From Phallusia fumigata (Eukaryota > Chordata > Ascidiacea > Phlebobranchia > Ascidiidae), in the NCBI GenBank assembly GCA_008931825.1, contig QXVZ01012445.1, forward strand, positions 1 through 32,040: a stretch of DNA of 32,040 nt, read 5' to 3'. Under the pieces are notes generated by a model. The model had not been told where the DNA came from, did not search any database, and worked only from the letters and a program-made list of their open reading frames with translations. The position numbers were made by a program, and so were the translations under genes. This document shows positions 1-13,000 of this stretch, piece by piece (positions within the stretch are counted from its first letter, which is position 1; every line of letters starts with the position of its first letter).

Positions 1-181
1 ACAGTACAAAAGGTGCCAAAGGGCAACAGTATTTCGCAGTGCAAGTCGCCCACACAGTGGCCAGTTAAAAAGTTAACTGGGACGTGGAATTAAACCAAAG
101 GGTTTCATATTCTACATCTATTAATAACCATCCGAGATGGGTAGAATAACAGTTTTTTGTGTGTTTCAGAAGCAAACCTAC

Positions 182-3100
182 CATTGCAAACAACTGTTCC
201 ATGTCTAGATCTCTTCTGTGACATGTTGTTTATCCTAAACCACTTGTTGTTGAGGATGCTGAACTTCTCACAACTTGACAGTTCACCATGACTGTTTAAA
301 CCCCCAGTTACATAAATGTGATCTGCAACAAAAAAATACCCAGAAATCAGAAATCCTAAACCATGGGTGCTTAATACAGACGATTTCTGTCACCTTATTA
401 GCAGTGTTACTTTCATTAACAAATCTACCTTGGAGAAATCCTGACCCACAAACAGTGCGATGTTCCAACATGTCTGGCATTGTGACCCATTTCATTTGTT
501 CATAAAGATCTAACATTTCACAACTTTTGCAATGACTTTTGGTTTTAGTCCCTCCCATGACAAAAATTTTGTTTTTACCTCTTGCTGATGAAGCCCCATG
601 CCGACTTTGATTGAGTTTCTGTACACACAACAACACACATAAATGGTTTAGTCCACTGAAATAGTTTAAATGCAAACTATATGTGTTCCCTTAAAAATAG
701 GGGCCATAGCTAGAGAGATTTATAAGACAAGCAAATGAAAACAATCTGTGTCACTATGGAAGGGGACCCATGACCAAAAAGGTGCAATATTATCTAATTT
801 GTGATGCCAGTTTTCTAGTAAGTTTTCCTTAATTTCTGTATGATATTTGCTAAGCTTGGTTGCCAAACACTATATGGTGCATTACCTTTCTGAGCTTTCA
901 TCAGCAAAATTTAATGTACCCAATAAGTTGAAAAAATCAATGTCAAGGCTTGCAAACAACAATAATGCAGGCAACTTGACGATAAATTCATTGTAAGCAT
1001 TACCCAATCTGCCAAATATCATTCACAATGGATGGTGACAGTGTGAGTCCCCAATCCAAAAAAGTCACTACATCACACACAAATACCCATGCAAAAATAT
1101 TTTTTACCACACAAGTAAAAGTGCTTCTAACTATTTTTTCAGTTATTCATGGTCAAGATAGCATTTCTTTCCAATCAGTGTAGGATGTTACCTTTTTTAA
1201 AATACAGATAATAATGTTTCTGTGGAATATTGCAATAGGGTTGATAAATGCTGTCCATAAATAATCTTACTGAAAACTGCTTTGTTTCTTTGGTGGTAAC
1301 ATCGAAAACAACACAATCCTGTTTGGTATGTTGACCATCAATCAAAAGAAAACCTCTGGTTAAGGTTTCGTCTGCAATTAAAAAACATGTACAAATATTA
1401 ACTACAGTAGGAAATGTTTCTTGTTTAGTATGAGTACAAAAACTAAAACACACACAAATAATTACCAGAAAATCTTTTTAGTGAAGCCTCAGCAAACAAA
1501 TTTGAACAAACTGAGTTGTTTTTTACCAATTCCTGCACAATAAAAAGTATTTGCATGACAATTTGTTTTGAATTAAAATATTGTACAGTGTACACCACAT
1601 GTTCATGAACGCTTTTACAGGTTGCAAACCAGCATGGGGCAAGTCTATACTTTTTAGCTACATGGTCCAGGGGGCTTGATTTCCTTGTCTGGTCATAAAA
1701 AAGTGCTGATCAAACTTGTCTTATCATTACAATTTCCAACAAAAGCAAGTTTTTCAAAAAAATTCTGTACCAGTGATGTTTCACAGATAAACAGTATACA
1801 GTCTTAAAGGCAACCTTAGTTTTGTTAAGTGTCATAAGTCAAGCCAAACAGCAAAAAATTGACAAATGTCAAGACACTGATTGGAGTTTTTCAACACTGC
1901 TGCATAAAGTGCCACAGATAGCTACATTTTGGCTACATTAACTGGCAGATTGTGCTTACCTCATTGTAAACTTCAATAAAAAAGTCAACAGGCAATAATG
2001 TAAGTTCAAGCTGTAAGAACAGTTTCACAAACAATTGGTCACGTTGGGGAGGGTTGTGATTAACCCAATGCACAATTCCAGTAAAAGCAGTATCCTCACA
2101 GTTCTGCATTTTTTTCACAATTAGAAGTCATCATTACAAAATAAGTTTGCACACACTTATTTTAGCTTTCTGTAAAACGTTTTGAAGCAGTGTAGCATTA
2201 TTACTGTCATGACATCAAAAGACCTTCGACATACCAATAGTTGAAAAATAGGTAATTATAAACAGGTAAAAACAACATAAATCAGCATTTGTAAAAAATT
2301 ATGACAAAATATCCCTCCAACTGACAAAGCCAACCATAAAATAAACATACTTTATTTCGTAGTTTCAGAATAGCAGACACATCTTCAATATTAAGTTGCT
2401 TGAAATCCTCGTGGTGTACAACAGTTCCAAAGTTTTCCCTGATGGTCTGATCTGTTTTGTCAATTAAATCACCCAGGTTGTATCTCTGAGCATAAGCTCG
2501 AAGTTTTAAGCAATTGGCTGTCGATACAACTTTGAGAAGAAAAGTTTTGCATTTTGCTGTAAGAACTAAAAGCAAAACAATATTAGTATGAGTTTGTTTT
2601 TATTCTGGCCCATAGGCCAGTCAATTTAATAAAAACCTTTAATTTCTGTATATTCAGCATCATCCAAAATATCCAACACATTTTCCTCAGTAATTTCAAT
2701 TTGACCAGAATAAATGAACTGAATGATATTTGCAAGTCGTTGATGAAGAATTTGATGCATTTTAACAATGCCTTCATATTTCTCTTTCATCTGTGAAACT
2801 AAACTTTTTAGAAGTAACAAGCAAATAATGTCTGTACTTAAGTTATAAATTATTTGTTTAAAATTGTGTTGGTAAATTCGTAAACATGAGCACCAAATCT
2901 TGGGCAAGTGCAAACTGGTGTAGGTATTTACCTCAATAGTAAACATCTTTCTAAAATAGTTGGAAACAAGCATCACAACATTTTTGTGAACTCGAAATTG
3001 CTTTCCCTCTGATTCCAGCACCAAATCACAAGTGGACTCTGCAGAATTTCGATCACTGCATGAACAACAAAAGTATGGAATGACTATTTCATTTCTTGTT

Positions 3101-4072
3101 TAAACCAAAACTGGATTTGCTTTCAAGTGCCCTTGACTACATTAAGGTCCAAACCAGCAATTATTAGAGATAGACCGCTATGGTTTTTTCAAGGCCGATA
3201 CCGTTACCGATTATTGGTAGTCAAAAAGGCTGATAACCAATGTTTATAGCCAATATTTATAATTTTGTGTTGGGAAATTTGAAAAGAGTATTTATAGTGC
3301 TGTCCCAGTCGGCAGTAATAAAACCGAAGCTTTTTTTGCCGCACAGTTCATATGCCACAGATATCGCATCATACTTGAACTTAAAGGTTGGTGTAGGTCA
3401 AAGTAATAAAAATGCCATGTGCCGTTAATAGCTTATATAATGCTTGTGCGACAAGATTTTTCGCCAACCGAAGTTTTATACATTCCATTACAGGCCAAAA
3501 TACAATGTGTAAAAAGAAAGAAACTGACTTTCAGGTTACCGGTCGTTGTTGACAAACACTCAAATGGTTTACCATCGTGCTTTGCTACAAGGGAACATAA
3601 ATGCATAAAAACAGCACTAACGCATGCTATGTCAGGGGCCGAAAGCATGCAAAGCTTTGTCACTTTTGTCGTGAAACTTTTACTGTGGTTGGGCAATGCT
3701 TGTGACAGGGGGCGTCAAAGCCAAAAAAACAACTTATTTTTCATCGGCCAGTGGCTTGTAAAAGCCCGATGCCGATATAAATCAAAACGCCAAATATAGG
3801 CGCCAATAATTGACCCGGCCGATAATCAGTCTATCCCTAGTAATTATATTTGTGTTACTTTTGTGAAAAAAATCTAAGTTGTGACATTGTTTAAGATTTT
3901 GGTGCACTTTAGGGGACTTGTTAAGATCAAACACAACTCACAACCACTGGTAAAACTTTTCCCCTTATTTACTCTCCAACTCTACTCAAATTTGGACATT
4001 GTTAAAAAGCAAAAAGAAATGAAAAACAACTTACTCGTTCAGTAGCTGTCCCAACCAAGCCTGGTGTTTCAT
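182..4072 (-). CDS. Kelch-like BTB-BACK-Kelch protein, gene A (3' part outside window)
   Basis: Coding exons on the minus strand, in order: 4035-4072, 2932-3055, 2637-2790, 2351-2565, 1960-2103, 1466-1532, 1271-1371, 429-618, 182-322. All internal junctions are GT..AG and the frame is kept through 391 codons; the gene then runs off the left edge. The start (MKHQAWLGQLLN) is the first ATG that splices in frame onto the BTB exon. BTB covers about residues 19-120: the HK of RVHKNVVML, MFTIE followed by MKE, and IIQFIYSGQIEITEEN are classic signatures. BACK covers about 125-225 and includes NCLKLRAYA and GIVHWVNHNP. Kelch blades begin near 250; FVMGG and YVTGG are visible, but the first blade has FLLIDG, losing one glycine of the usual GG pair. 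Family members bind Cullin-3 through BTB/BACK and recruit ubiquitylation substrates through the propeller. Orthology to a named KLHL gene cannot be decided by eye. Intron 1 holds a 675-bp hAT-like element. Confidence 0.88.
3165..3839. mobile_element. hAT-type non-autonomous transposon, 675 bp, in intron 1 of gene A
   Basis: The left end reads TAGAGATAGACC and the right end, inverted, TAGGGATAGACTG, followed inward by GGCCGATA-type sequence on both sides. Flanks GCAATTAT (3157-3164) and GTAATTAT (3840-3847) form an 8-bp target duplication with one mismatch, the length typical of hAT. Short open frames inside (for example 3419-3799) do not resemble a transposase, so it depends on another element. 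Confidence 0.72.
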
Positions 4073-4290
4073 GACACCATCGCCAATAGTTACCATAGTC
4101 ATTGATTACAGTTAATACAAACTCATAATATACAAATCATCAAGTTTCTGCGAAACACACTAGCACATTAGCACAAAAAATGAAAAACAATGTGCTTCGA
4201 TCTAATTAACTACATAAGTACAGAAGTAAATAACAATTACACAGACAAATTACAAACGTAATTGTATTTCCAACAGTCCAACCATCATGT

Positions 4291-4694
4291 TACCATAATT
4301 ATTCGATTGTAAGCTGCGGCTTATAAAGTTTTTTACCCTAACATTTTTGCTTACAAACGAGGACGGCTTATAATCGAGGGCGGCTTATTTTTTTAATGTT
4401 GTGCTGATTTTTTTCAACTGCTATGCGCTTTGATACAATTTGCATCCAATATGCTTTTGCATGTATACATTGCACGTCAACGTATGTTCTGCTGCGTACA
4501 GCAAACATTAGATTTAACAACATTGTTGCTTACAGCTTACAATCGGGGCGACTTGCATTAATTACTTACCGTAACCACACAATGCGGCTTACAATCGAGG
4601 GCGGCTTACTTAAATTTTTTAACCACACAACATGCGGCGTACAATTGAGGGCGGCTTATATTCGAGGGCGGCTTACAATTGAGTAAATACGGTA
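4291..4694. mobile_element. TIR element with repeated CGGCTTA blocks and TA flanks, about 400 bp
   Basis: Left end TTACCATAATTATTCGATTG and inverted right end TTACCGTATTTACTCAATTG agree at most positions and continue into GTAAGC(T/C)GC. TA on each side may be the target duplication, as for Tc1/mariner-pogo elements. About eight copies of CGGCTTA or near matches, often followed by TAATCGAGGG or ACAATCGAGGG, lie inside; repeated subterminal blocks of this kind can be transposase binding sites. No coding frame of note apart from a spurious one. The superfamily is not certain. Confidence 0.65.
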
Positions 4695-5376
4695 AGCCTA
4701 GAAATAAGCAGTATTAATTTTAGGGTTGACAGGCATCCAGTTTACTTTTATTCTTACATAACTGTATCAAAAAAGACCTGGCAGTGTGTTTTGGTTTTAT
4801 CAGATATGATGTTGTGTTTAATAACACTGATCTAAAACAACCGTATTGTGCCGACAGGGCACAATGGGCAGAATGCTATCTTTCCCATTTGGTTTTAGAA
4901 ATTCATTTCCAACATTCCTGAAGTAAAAATCACATACATTTGTCATGAAGAAAGTTGCTGTAACATGTTTTTCTAACTAAAAAAATACCACAAACACCTA
5001 AAATACTGCAATGCCTGCGCTAAAACCAAAGAACACTTGCTAAAACGCAGAGAAATGCTTTGATACTCGGGTAATTCCCGATTGGTCATGGTCGAATAAT
5101 CAACATTGTACACATTTTTTTATCAGTGGTCTTGTGCAAGTGCAACCATAGATAACTGGGTGCAACTACCTCCTACCTTTAAAACTACAGTGGGAATTTT
5201 TACCCAAGCTTCTGGGCTGTGTTTCCTCCTTACAGATTTACAGGTCCAGAAACACAAAGATGGTTGGAATTTATTTGTGTGACCAGTGCCTAAAGTAGAG
5301 TTGTAGACCGACTAAAATCGTGGCATGATTTAAAAACGTGTGCACTTGGGCACCAAGTACATGGCATAGCTTAAAC

Positions 5377-6313
5377 CAGTGGTTCCCAACCTTTTTTGAC
5401 CGGTGACCCCCTATAATGATTTGTAGTGACCACGATATGCGATGTGTCGAAATGTGTTGTCCATGTTACTTTGCATTTTCTTTCAATGTTACGTCACACC
5501 ATTTCTTGTTTTCGTCGGTTCAAGTTAACCATGTTTGGCCATACCTGCTGTAAAATTTAACATAAAATCTAGTAAAACGACTTAAAGACGTGTTACGTGT
5601 TCAATTTATATCACCTCAGACACCAGCAAAATTATGTAGCCATCGCGTTCACTTATTAACTTATTTATCTTGGTCTCGAAATGCTTTATGAACCGTGCCT
5701 TTTCAGCATCAAATCAAAACAAGTACAAGTAAAACTAGAACCAGATTAGATCTGAATATTGTTTTTATTCGTTGTTATCGCAATACTGTTTTGTGAATAT
5801 AATTTAAGGGTTAAGTTTTGTGCCTCAGACTTTTGTAAGCAGCAGAAGTTAGATTGGAGTCAGATATCGCCTTCGGAGTGTTTCTTTTTGTGCTGTCAAA
5901 CAGTACAGATTTAAAATATCTTGCGACCCAACCAACCATTTCTTTCTAAACAGCAAATTCAATCAAAATGCTTTTTACAGCTTATCTTTTATTTGCATTT
6001 ACTTTTGCTTCTTAAGACGGCTGGCTTTGCAACTTCATGGCCTTAACCTAAGGATTTCATTGTTGATGACAACAATTACTGTGATGTTTCAATGACAATG
6101 CCTTGCAGTTAGCTATGGGCACATAGCCTACTGCTTATCGTACCTAACAAGACAGGTTATGCAGGCCAAACCAGTAGCCTATGTGTAATAAAAAGTGATA
6201 AACATATCACATATCTGTCTGTGTTCGTAAAAATTACACATATCTGTCGGGACTCCCAGAAAACCTCCCTGTGACACCTTTTGGGGTTCGCACCACCAGG
6301 TTGGGAACCACTG
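5377..6313. mobile_element. hAT-type non-autonomous transposon, 937 bp
   Basis: Ends are CAGTGGTTCCCAACCT and its inverse AGGTTGGGAACCACTG, a perfect 16-bp TIR of the common hAT kind. Flanks GCTTAAAC (5369-5376) and GCTTAAAT (6314-6321) give an 8-bp target duplication with one mismatch. The interior has no long open frame, so no transposase is encoded. It lies between genes A and B. Confidence 0.88.
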
Positions 6314-6413
6314 GCTTAAATGAAAATGTCGTTCTTGATGAAGTCTGCGTTCCAGAAACTGAAATGATCCAAACCAACAATTTCACTTTAGTTTTCTTAC
6401 TTTGAAAGAAAGA

Positions 6414-6472
6414 TGTTTTTAATTATATATATATATTGTTTTTTGTACACACAAAATATATAATTAAAAACA
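6414..6472. repeat. Perfect 17-bp inverted repeat (hairpin)
   Basis: TGTTTTTAATTATATAT at 6414-6430 and its exact inverse at 6456-6472, with a 25-nt loop. AT-rich; could be a tiny MITE or a cruciform-prone site. Confidence 0.7.
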
Positions 6473-7019
6473 AATTAACAAACAATAAATAACAAAGTGC
6501 AACTGATTTTGTATAACATCAGTGAAAGAATTTGAAGAAGTGATAAAAAATACAAATTAAACACAGAAAAAAGCTAATTAACCTAGCCACTGGCATGACT
6601 AGGCAAGCAGCACAGTTTTTGGGGCCATTATTTTTTCAGGAAAATACCTTTGAGGATGTTTACTTTGCTATTTGAGCCAAATTTTGCCTTGTCCACTGCT
6701 TGTTTGTTGATGATTGGAATGAACTAAAAGTCATTGTGTATTTAAAAATTACTCTGCATAAAACAAAAAGTAAATTTCATGTGAAAAAAACAAGGATTGT
6801 CTGTGTAAGCTGTACCTAGACATGCATTCAATATTTTTAATTGCAGAATACATTTGTAACAATTATTTGTAACAAGGGCAACTGAAATCACTGCAACATT
6901 TTGAAAAAAAAACAAATCAAAGCCAACTATGAAAATGCAATTATTACAAACAAGCAAAAATTGTTTGTCGAAAATCGGAGGAAAATTTGCTCTTCCATTA
7001 ATGATGTTTTGCTTGTATT

Positions 7020-7025
7020 TTTATT
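7020..7025 (-). promoter_or_regulatory. Polyadenylation signal AATAAA of gene B
   Basis: TTTATT on the plus strand reads AATAAA on the minus strand and lies about 58 nt past the gene B stop codon. The transcript would then end near 6995-7010. It supports gene B ending here rather than reading on into gene A. Confidence 0.65.
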
Positions 7026-7082
7026 TGGTTAAAACAATGTTTGTGTTTTGATTGTTTCTGTCCCAACAGACTTGAAACATAT

Positions 7083-10000
7083 TTAAATTGCCACAACAGT
7101 TGCACTATAAACTGGTTTCTGAATTTCAAATGCATTTGTCCAAACATCTGAAGTTGGGTCATACACTTCCACTGATTTCGAATTGTTTTTGCCATCAAAA
7201 CTGTAAAAACTAAACAAGTCAATACTTGCAACACACTGTAGTAATATAGTTTTTGCCAAATAAAAGGCATAATTAACATTTATTCATCACATATTACAGG
7301 TGTTTGTGATATGTGACTTTTTGCTAGGTTTTTTTTTCAAACTTAAACAGAAACAATTAACGAGAAGGTTGCTTTTTACATGCCACTTAAATATACTGAC
7401 CCTTTAATGATATCCATCAGAAAATTAAAAAAAAACAGGTAATAGAAAAAAATTTCACACCCTTAATAAATCTTACCCGCCAATAACAAAAATTTTGTTC
7501 CCAACCACACAAGCAGAAAACCTTGTACGTGCAACAATAAGGGATGCAACCAATTTCCATTGATTTACTTTTGGCTCATATTTTTCAACTGTTGGCAATA
7601 TGTCATCATCACGCCCTCCTGTCACAAGCAAACACAATTAAACAAAACAATGGCAAGACCTGGCATAAAAATTTATATCTATCGGTAGTGTAAAAGTAAG
7701 ATCTAATTTGTTTTGTAATATACCGTCATGCCTGTAGCAACCAAACTCGTAAAATCCAGCAGTTTATACAAAAGTTTTTTGTGGTTGCTACTAGGCAGGG
7801 GTGGAGAACCTGTATAGTACTTACAGGCCACATGAATTGCACAACATCATGGATGGGCGTCAAAAAGTGGCGAGTACATCAGTGCATACTTTACCAAAAT
7901 TCTTATGCAGGCCGCATGTTTCCCACCCCTTCTACTAGGAATGGTCCTTGTTTAGTAGATCAACACTGTTCTCAATGGATCTATTCCGACAATGTCACCA
8001 TCGATTAATTTGTTATGTCATTTTAAGTTGTTTTTTGTTTACTTGTAGCTTTTATTTTTGCATTATAGTAGAGTACTGTAAAACATTTAGTTATTGTATC
8101 CCTAAACTTGAGTTTTGTTTTTGCACATCTTCCTTCAGAACCTTGAAACTATCTGACAGGGTTTCTTTTCCTGTCGAACCCTACTCTTTTTCCCTAGAAT
8201 GAGTGGCAGTATTGGAGCCCCGACAGCTATTCCCACCAACGTTTCCCTGCAGTCAAATTTCTTACAATGTGCCAAAACTCACTCTCTTGTGACCACCTGT
8301 CACATAATGCCTTGTAATGGTGAAGTAGCTGTAGCATTTTCCACCTTCATTACCAATTGTGCCCTCAACTATTTGCACACCTCACAGCATCTCAATGTTG
8401 TAAAGCTATTTCTGGCTGGGTGATTGTGTTGCTATGATTTCTTAAACCAGAACATTTACCGTAAAGTATAAAATTTTGTGAGGAACCTACAATAAACGTA
8501 ATTGCACCTACACAAAATGTCACAAATAATATTCGAACATAAAAACCTGCAAAGCATCTACAAAGTAAATTTCGTTTTTTGTCAGCTTGTACGTCCAGAA
8601 AGCCACAGAAATATTTACCTATTGCATATATTTCTCCGTTCAGTACCACACATGCTAAACCATATCTTGGTTGGTTAAGAGGTGCGACCTCATTCCATAT
8701 TCCAGTTCTCACATCATAATGTTCACATGAAGTCATTTGATTGCCACCATCATGACCTCCCACACAATAAAGTGAATCTGAAAGGATGTTTTACATTTAA
8801 GTTTGTTTGTTTTTAACATTAAAACATATGTCCATTCTTGTATTGACTTTCACAATATTGGGATTCCATAAACATAAAAACTACAACTTACTGGGACATG
8901 GCACCAAAAAGAATGATTAAACAAGCTAACACAATCGTGAAACATGACTGGAAGCAGTCATGTACATCCAGAATTATCAAAGTGTAAAATATGTTCCGAG
9001 AAAGCAGTAAGGCTGCAGTTATGACACAATGACATGCAGTAACAAACACAATATATCAATAACATCACAGGTACAATGAATAAATATACAGAACAGCAGC
9101 AGACAACATCTAACAACAATGTCCTGAACTACAAACTGTCCAAATTTCATCCATTTTGGATATTGCTTTAGAATTTAATCTAATATAGTTGGCTAGCAAG
9201 GCGATTGCTGGGGCTATGGGTTTAAATGACGAATCAATATGAAATGTTCTGCAAACTGTCTAAATTTCAACTAAATCAGGCGAAGTTTAATAGCATTTCT
9301 CCATTTTAGGGGGTTAGCTGTAAAGTTTTGCCTGTGTCATACAAATAGAGCATTCCCATTGGGGAAAGTGACTCATAACAACTTTGATTGCTGCTAAACA
9401 TCAACAAACAAGCATTTTTATTGTTAGGGGCTCAATTAATCATTTTATTAGGGGTTCAATTAGGCATATTATTAGAAAATTTGATAAAAAATTTTTAAAA
9501 GGGAAAGATAACTTGAACTACCCTGATGGGCAGCTCACTGTTTTACATGCAAATTCACAATGTAACTACTATACCATACTTTTACATTTCTACACATTGA
9601 GTTAACAGTTTAATGGTGTATTAAACATCTGTCTGAGATGGGTAGAAGTTAATATTTTTTGTTGCACTAGTTGCTAGCAATCATTCACACAGTAGACTTA
9701 CTATTGCAAACAACTGTTCCATGCAAATATCTCTTCTTCAACATATTTTTTACCCTGCTCCATTTGTTGTTGTGGATATCAAACTTTTCACAACATGACA
9801 AAGCTCGGCCATTGAATCCTCCGGTGACATAGATGTAATCTGCAATCAATATAAATGTCAAACAGATTTCCTAATATGTTGTTATTTTAGTGAACACTAT
9901 ATCCATATGTCCCTTTTGCAAGGTTGATGTGCGACATTACTTTGCTGGAGTGTCAGCTATTATAATGCTCAAGCTGTGATATCATACTACACGTCGACCA

Positions 10001-13000
10001 TTTCTAGCCAGGGCATTGCATTTTATTCCCTTAAAAGGCAGACTGTATTCAGATATTGGCAATTTCCTTTTTTATGCATAAAGTGGTAACTTAATTTAAA
10101 GGTATGGTGTAATGCGCATGGAAACTTGTTGATTTTACTACTTCAAACTAGAAAGGTTGCACTCTCCTTATTGGCATTACACAAACAATTCAACCTCTAT
10201 AAGATATTTATCATTTCCTTTTATTTCAATGGATACCTAAGCGACATTGCTCCAACCCAGCAAAACCTGATGTGTTGACCCAAATTAAAGTCACCATGAA
10301 GAAAGTCAAATAAATAAAAACTGTAGTGAGACAGATAACTAACCAGGCACTCATTGTGAGCATAACACTTTCAGGTGCTTTCTGCTCACTAAGAATAAAA
10401 TAAAAGAAACAGACTCTTTGTTTCAATTATACTGCTGTATTATCACATATAAAATTACATCCTTTAACAGATTTTCTTCAATAATGTCCTCACTTAAAAA
10501 CGCTCCTGTCTTACTGTACAAAAGAATTAGGCTACCAACCAAGGTATGTTGCTAATGTGAAAGAAAGGTTTGATTGTGCTATGTTGTTGTATTATAATGC
10601 ACTATGCTGGCATACATTGGTCTGTCGACTTTGTAATGATCCTCAGACATAATAGCATTAGTATTTGTAGTAGTACAACATATTTTTGTACTCATGTTAT
10701 GTAGATGTTGTCAAATTTCAGTTGGAATTTGTAAATGCAATACAATGGTACTTATTACTGCGTAAGGTGCTATTGGCAGTAAAACTTTGCTAGGTAAATC
10801 ATAGCCACATTGTTTCACAAGCACACATGCAATCAGTAAGGCTGATTATGCAACAAAGTGAGTGTTGTCTATGACTCTATATGATACCACTGGATATAAT
10901 TGTCCCAATATTATATTTGTTATGATGTCATTTGGAGAATCAACTTAAAAACACAGCAGCATATGCTGCATATGTTATCCTGTTTCTGGTGTTGCTGAAG
11001 TAAACTTATAATACCATAACATTATTGTATGAAACTCTACCTTGAAGAAATCCAGATCGACAATCATCACGAGCTTCCAGCATATCTGGCATTGCGACCC
11101 ATCCCGTTTTTTCATTCAAGTCAAGCAATTCACAACTGTTGTAAGGGTTGTCACCTTTGGCATTTTTAGCCCCTCCAATAACATAAACTTTACTTCCAAC
11201 TTTAACTGATGATGCTCCACATCGAGATTCTTGGAGTTTCTAAAAAAACAAACTGGTTTGACATTTTTTCTGTACCAATAGCCACAAAACTAACCTTCTC
11301 AATAGCAAAAAAACACCATATATCCTCATGACAAAATTTTATTTAATAGGCTTTTAATTAATTTACCCAAAAGTCTTCTAACACCAATATTTAGCTGAGT
11401 ACATACATCGGTGTAACTAGCCATGATTTTATGTACCCATAAAAAGCAGAATTGTAATGACCATACCATGGACACTTTCGGTCATACACATTTACAGTTT
11501 GGAAATCACGTTTGCACATCAACAGTATATATAGGCAGTGGTCAGCATACACTTAAGTTGACACTGACCAGCCAATTAACTAATTTAGAATTACAAAAAA
11601 AAACATATTTTATAATTGTATGCCAACCATACTTTTTCGTTGCTTAAATGTACTCTTACCAGTTATTATGCAGAATAGAGTAAAGCCTTTCAGCAGCAAA
11701 AACTGCTGATTGACAACGTTGGCAATGCTAAATATTTTAGACTACATCCCATAATTATATTTTTATGAGTCCCCAATATGAAGAAAGGCATGAAATGTTT
11801 GGCATATATTAATAAAACTTCTAAAAATTATTAAACGATGTCCGAATTTTATTAAATTTACACAGTTTGTTGAACATGTCATTTTGGTTCATAAATTTAT
11901 TTGTTTGACTCCATAGCCCCCTGAAATGGGTCAAATTATTTGACAATGTCCGGATTGGATTAAATTTGCACAGTCTGTACAACAAGTCAGTATGGTGTAT
12001 CAATTTCATAATTTGAAACTGTACTCCTGTGGTTATCGCACTATCCCCTTAAAATTTGTTTAATTAATAAAAAATGTTGGAATGGGGTGAAATTTACACA
12101 ATTTGTGGAACAAGCCAGTGTGGTGTATCAAATTATAAATTTGGTGCCACATCCCCAGTGGTTGCCCCTCTAACCTCCTAAAATGGGTTAAATTATCAAA
12201 CAATGTCCGCATTAGATGAAACTTGCACAGTTTGTAGAACAAGTTGGTGTGGTGTATTGAATTAATGATTTTATGCCATAGGCCCAGTGGTTACCCCACA
12301 ACCCCCCTAAAATGGGGCAAACTGTCAAAGAATATTTGAATTGGATGAAATTTACACAATTTGTACAACATGCCATTTTGGTACATCAAATGCTGCGTAA
12401 ATCCCAAAGCCCCAAAAGTTGACCAGCTCAGTCTATAAGGTTTGCAGATTGGGCCACAGTGGAGTGTCATTACGTTTCGCTATTCCAACAGAAAGTTAAT
12501 GTTTTTATTAAAGATTGGTGGATTTATAACTGCTAACACAAAAAAATAAAAATAAAAATTAGAATCTTACAGGCAATTGCTGTGCTTGTTTGGAGATAAC
12601 ATCATAAACCACACAATCTTGTCCTGTATCTTTTCCACCAATCAAAAGAAATTGATAGGTTGTGTTTTTGCCTGCAAGGACAAAAAATACAAATTAATTG
12701 GATTGTTATTGGACACCAGACAAAAAACAAACAATTACCAGTAAGTCTTTTGTTGATCTTTAGTAAAGCTTGGGCAAACAGGTTTAAACAAACCATGTTG
12801 TTTTTCACCAATTCCTGAGCAAAAATACTGAGCTTTCATGATTATCTTATTGATAGGCAATTTCATACAATAAACAAGTCAATTTCTTGGATTCAAAGGC
12901 TTATTAACTTTACTTACATTCACCTCTTTACCAACAACTACTTTTGTATTTCCTTGTTTTTGGCACATAATGGATTAAAACCTACCCATAAAGTAACCCT

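Larger units (their letters stand above)
4073..6995. other. Intergenic region between genes A and B
   Basis: Apart from the two transposons and the hairpin listed separately, I see no coding exon. The 5' end and promoter of gene A must lie in the first few hundred bases; an AT-rich TATATTAT stretch on the minus strand near 4125-4133 is the only TATA-like candidate and is weak. Confidence 0.6.

Noticed and set aside
3419-3799. 126-codon open frame inside the 675-bp hAT-like element
   Set aside because: No transposase features, an equally long frame opposes it, and it lies within a non-autonomous element in an intron.
6742-6957. Minus-strand frame just past the gene B polyadenylation signal
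   Set aside because: Cys/Phe-rich low-complexity translation of AT-rich DNA; gene B already ends with a good stop and signal.
7949-8423. Plus-strand open frames within gene B
   Set aside because: They lie in an intron of gene B on the other strand, without domain similarity or splice context.
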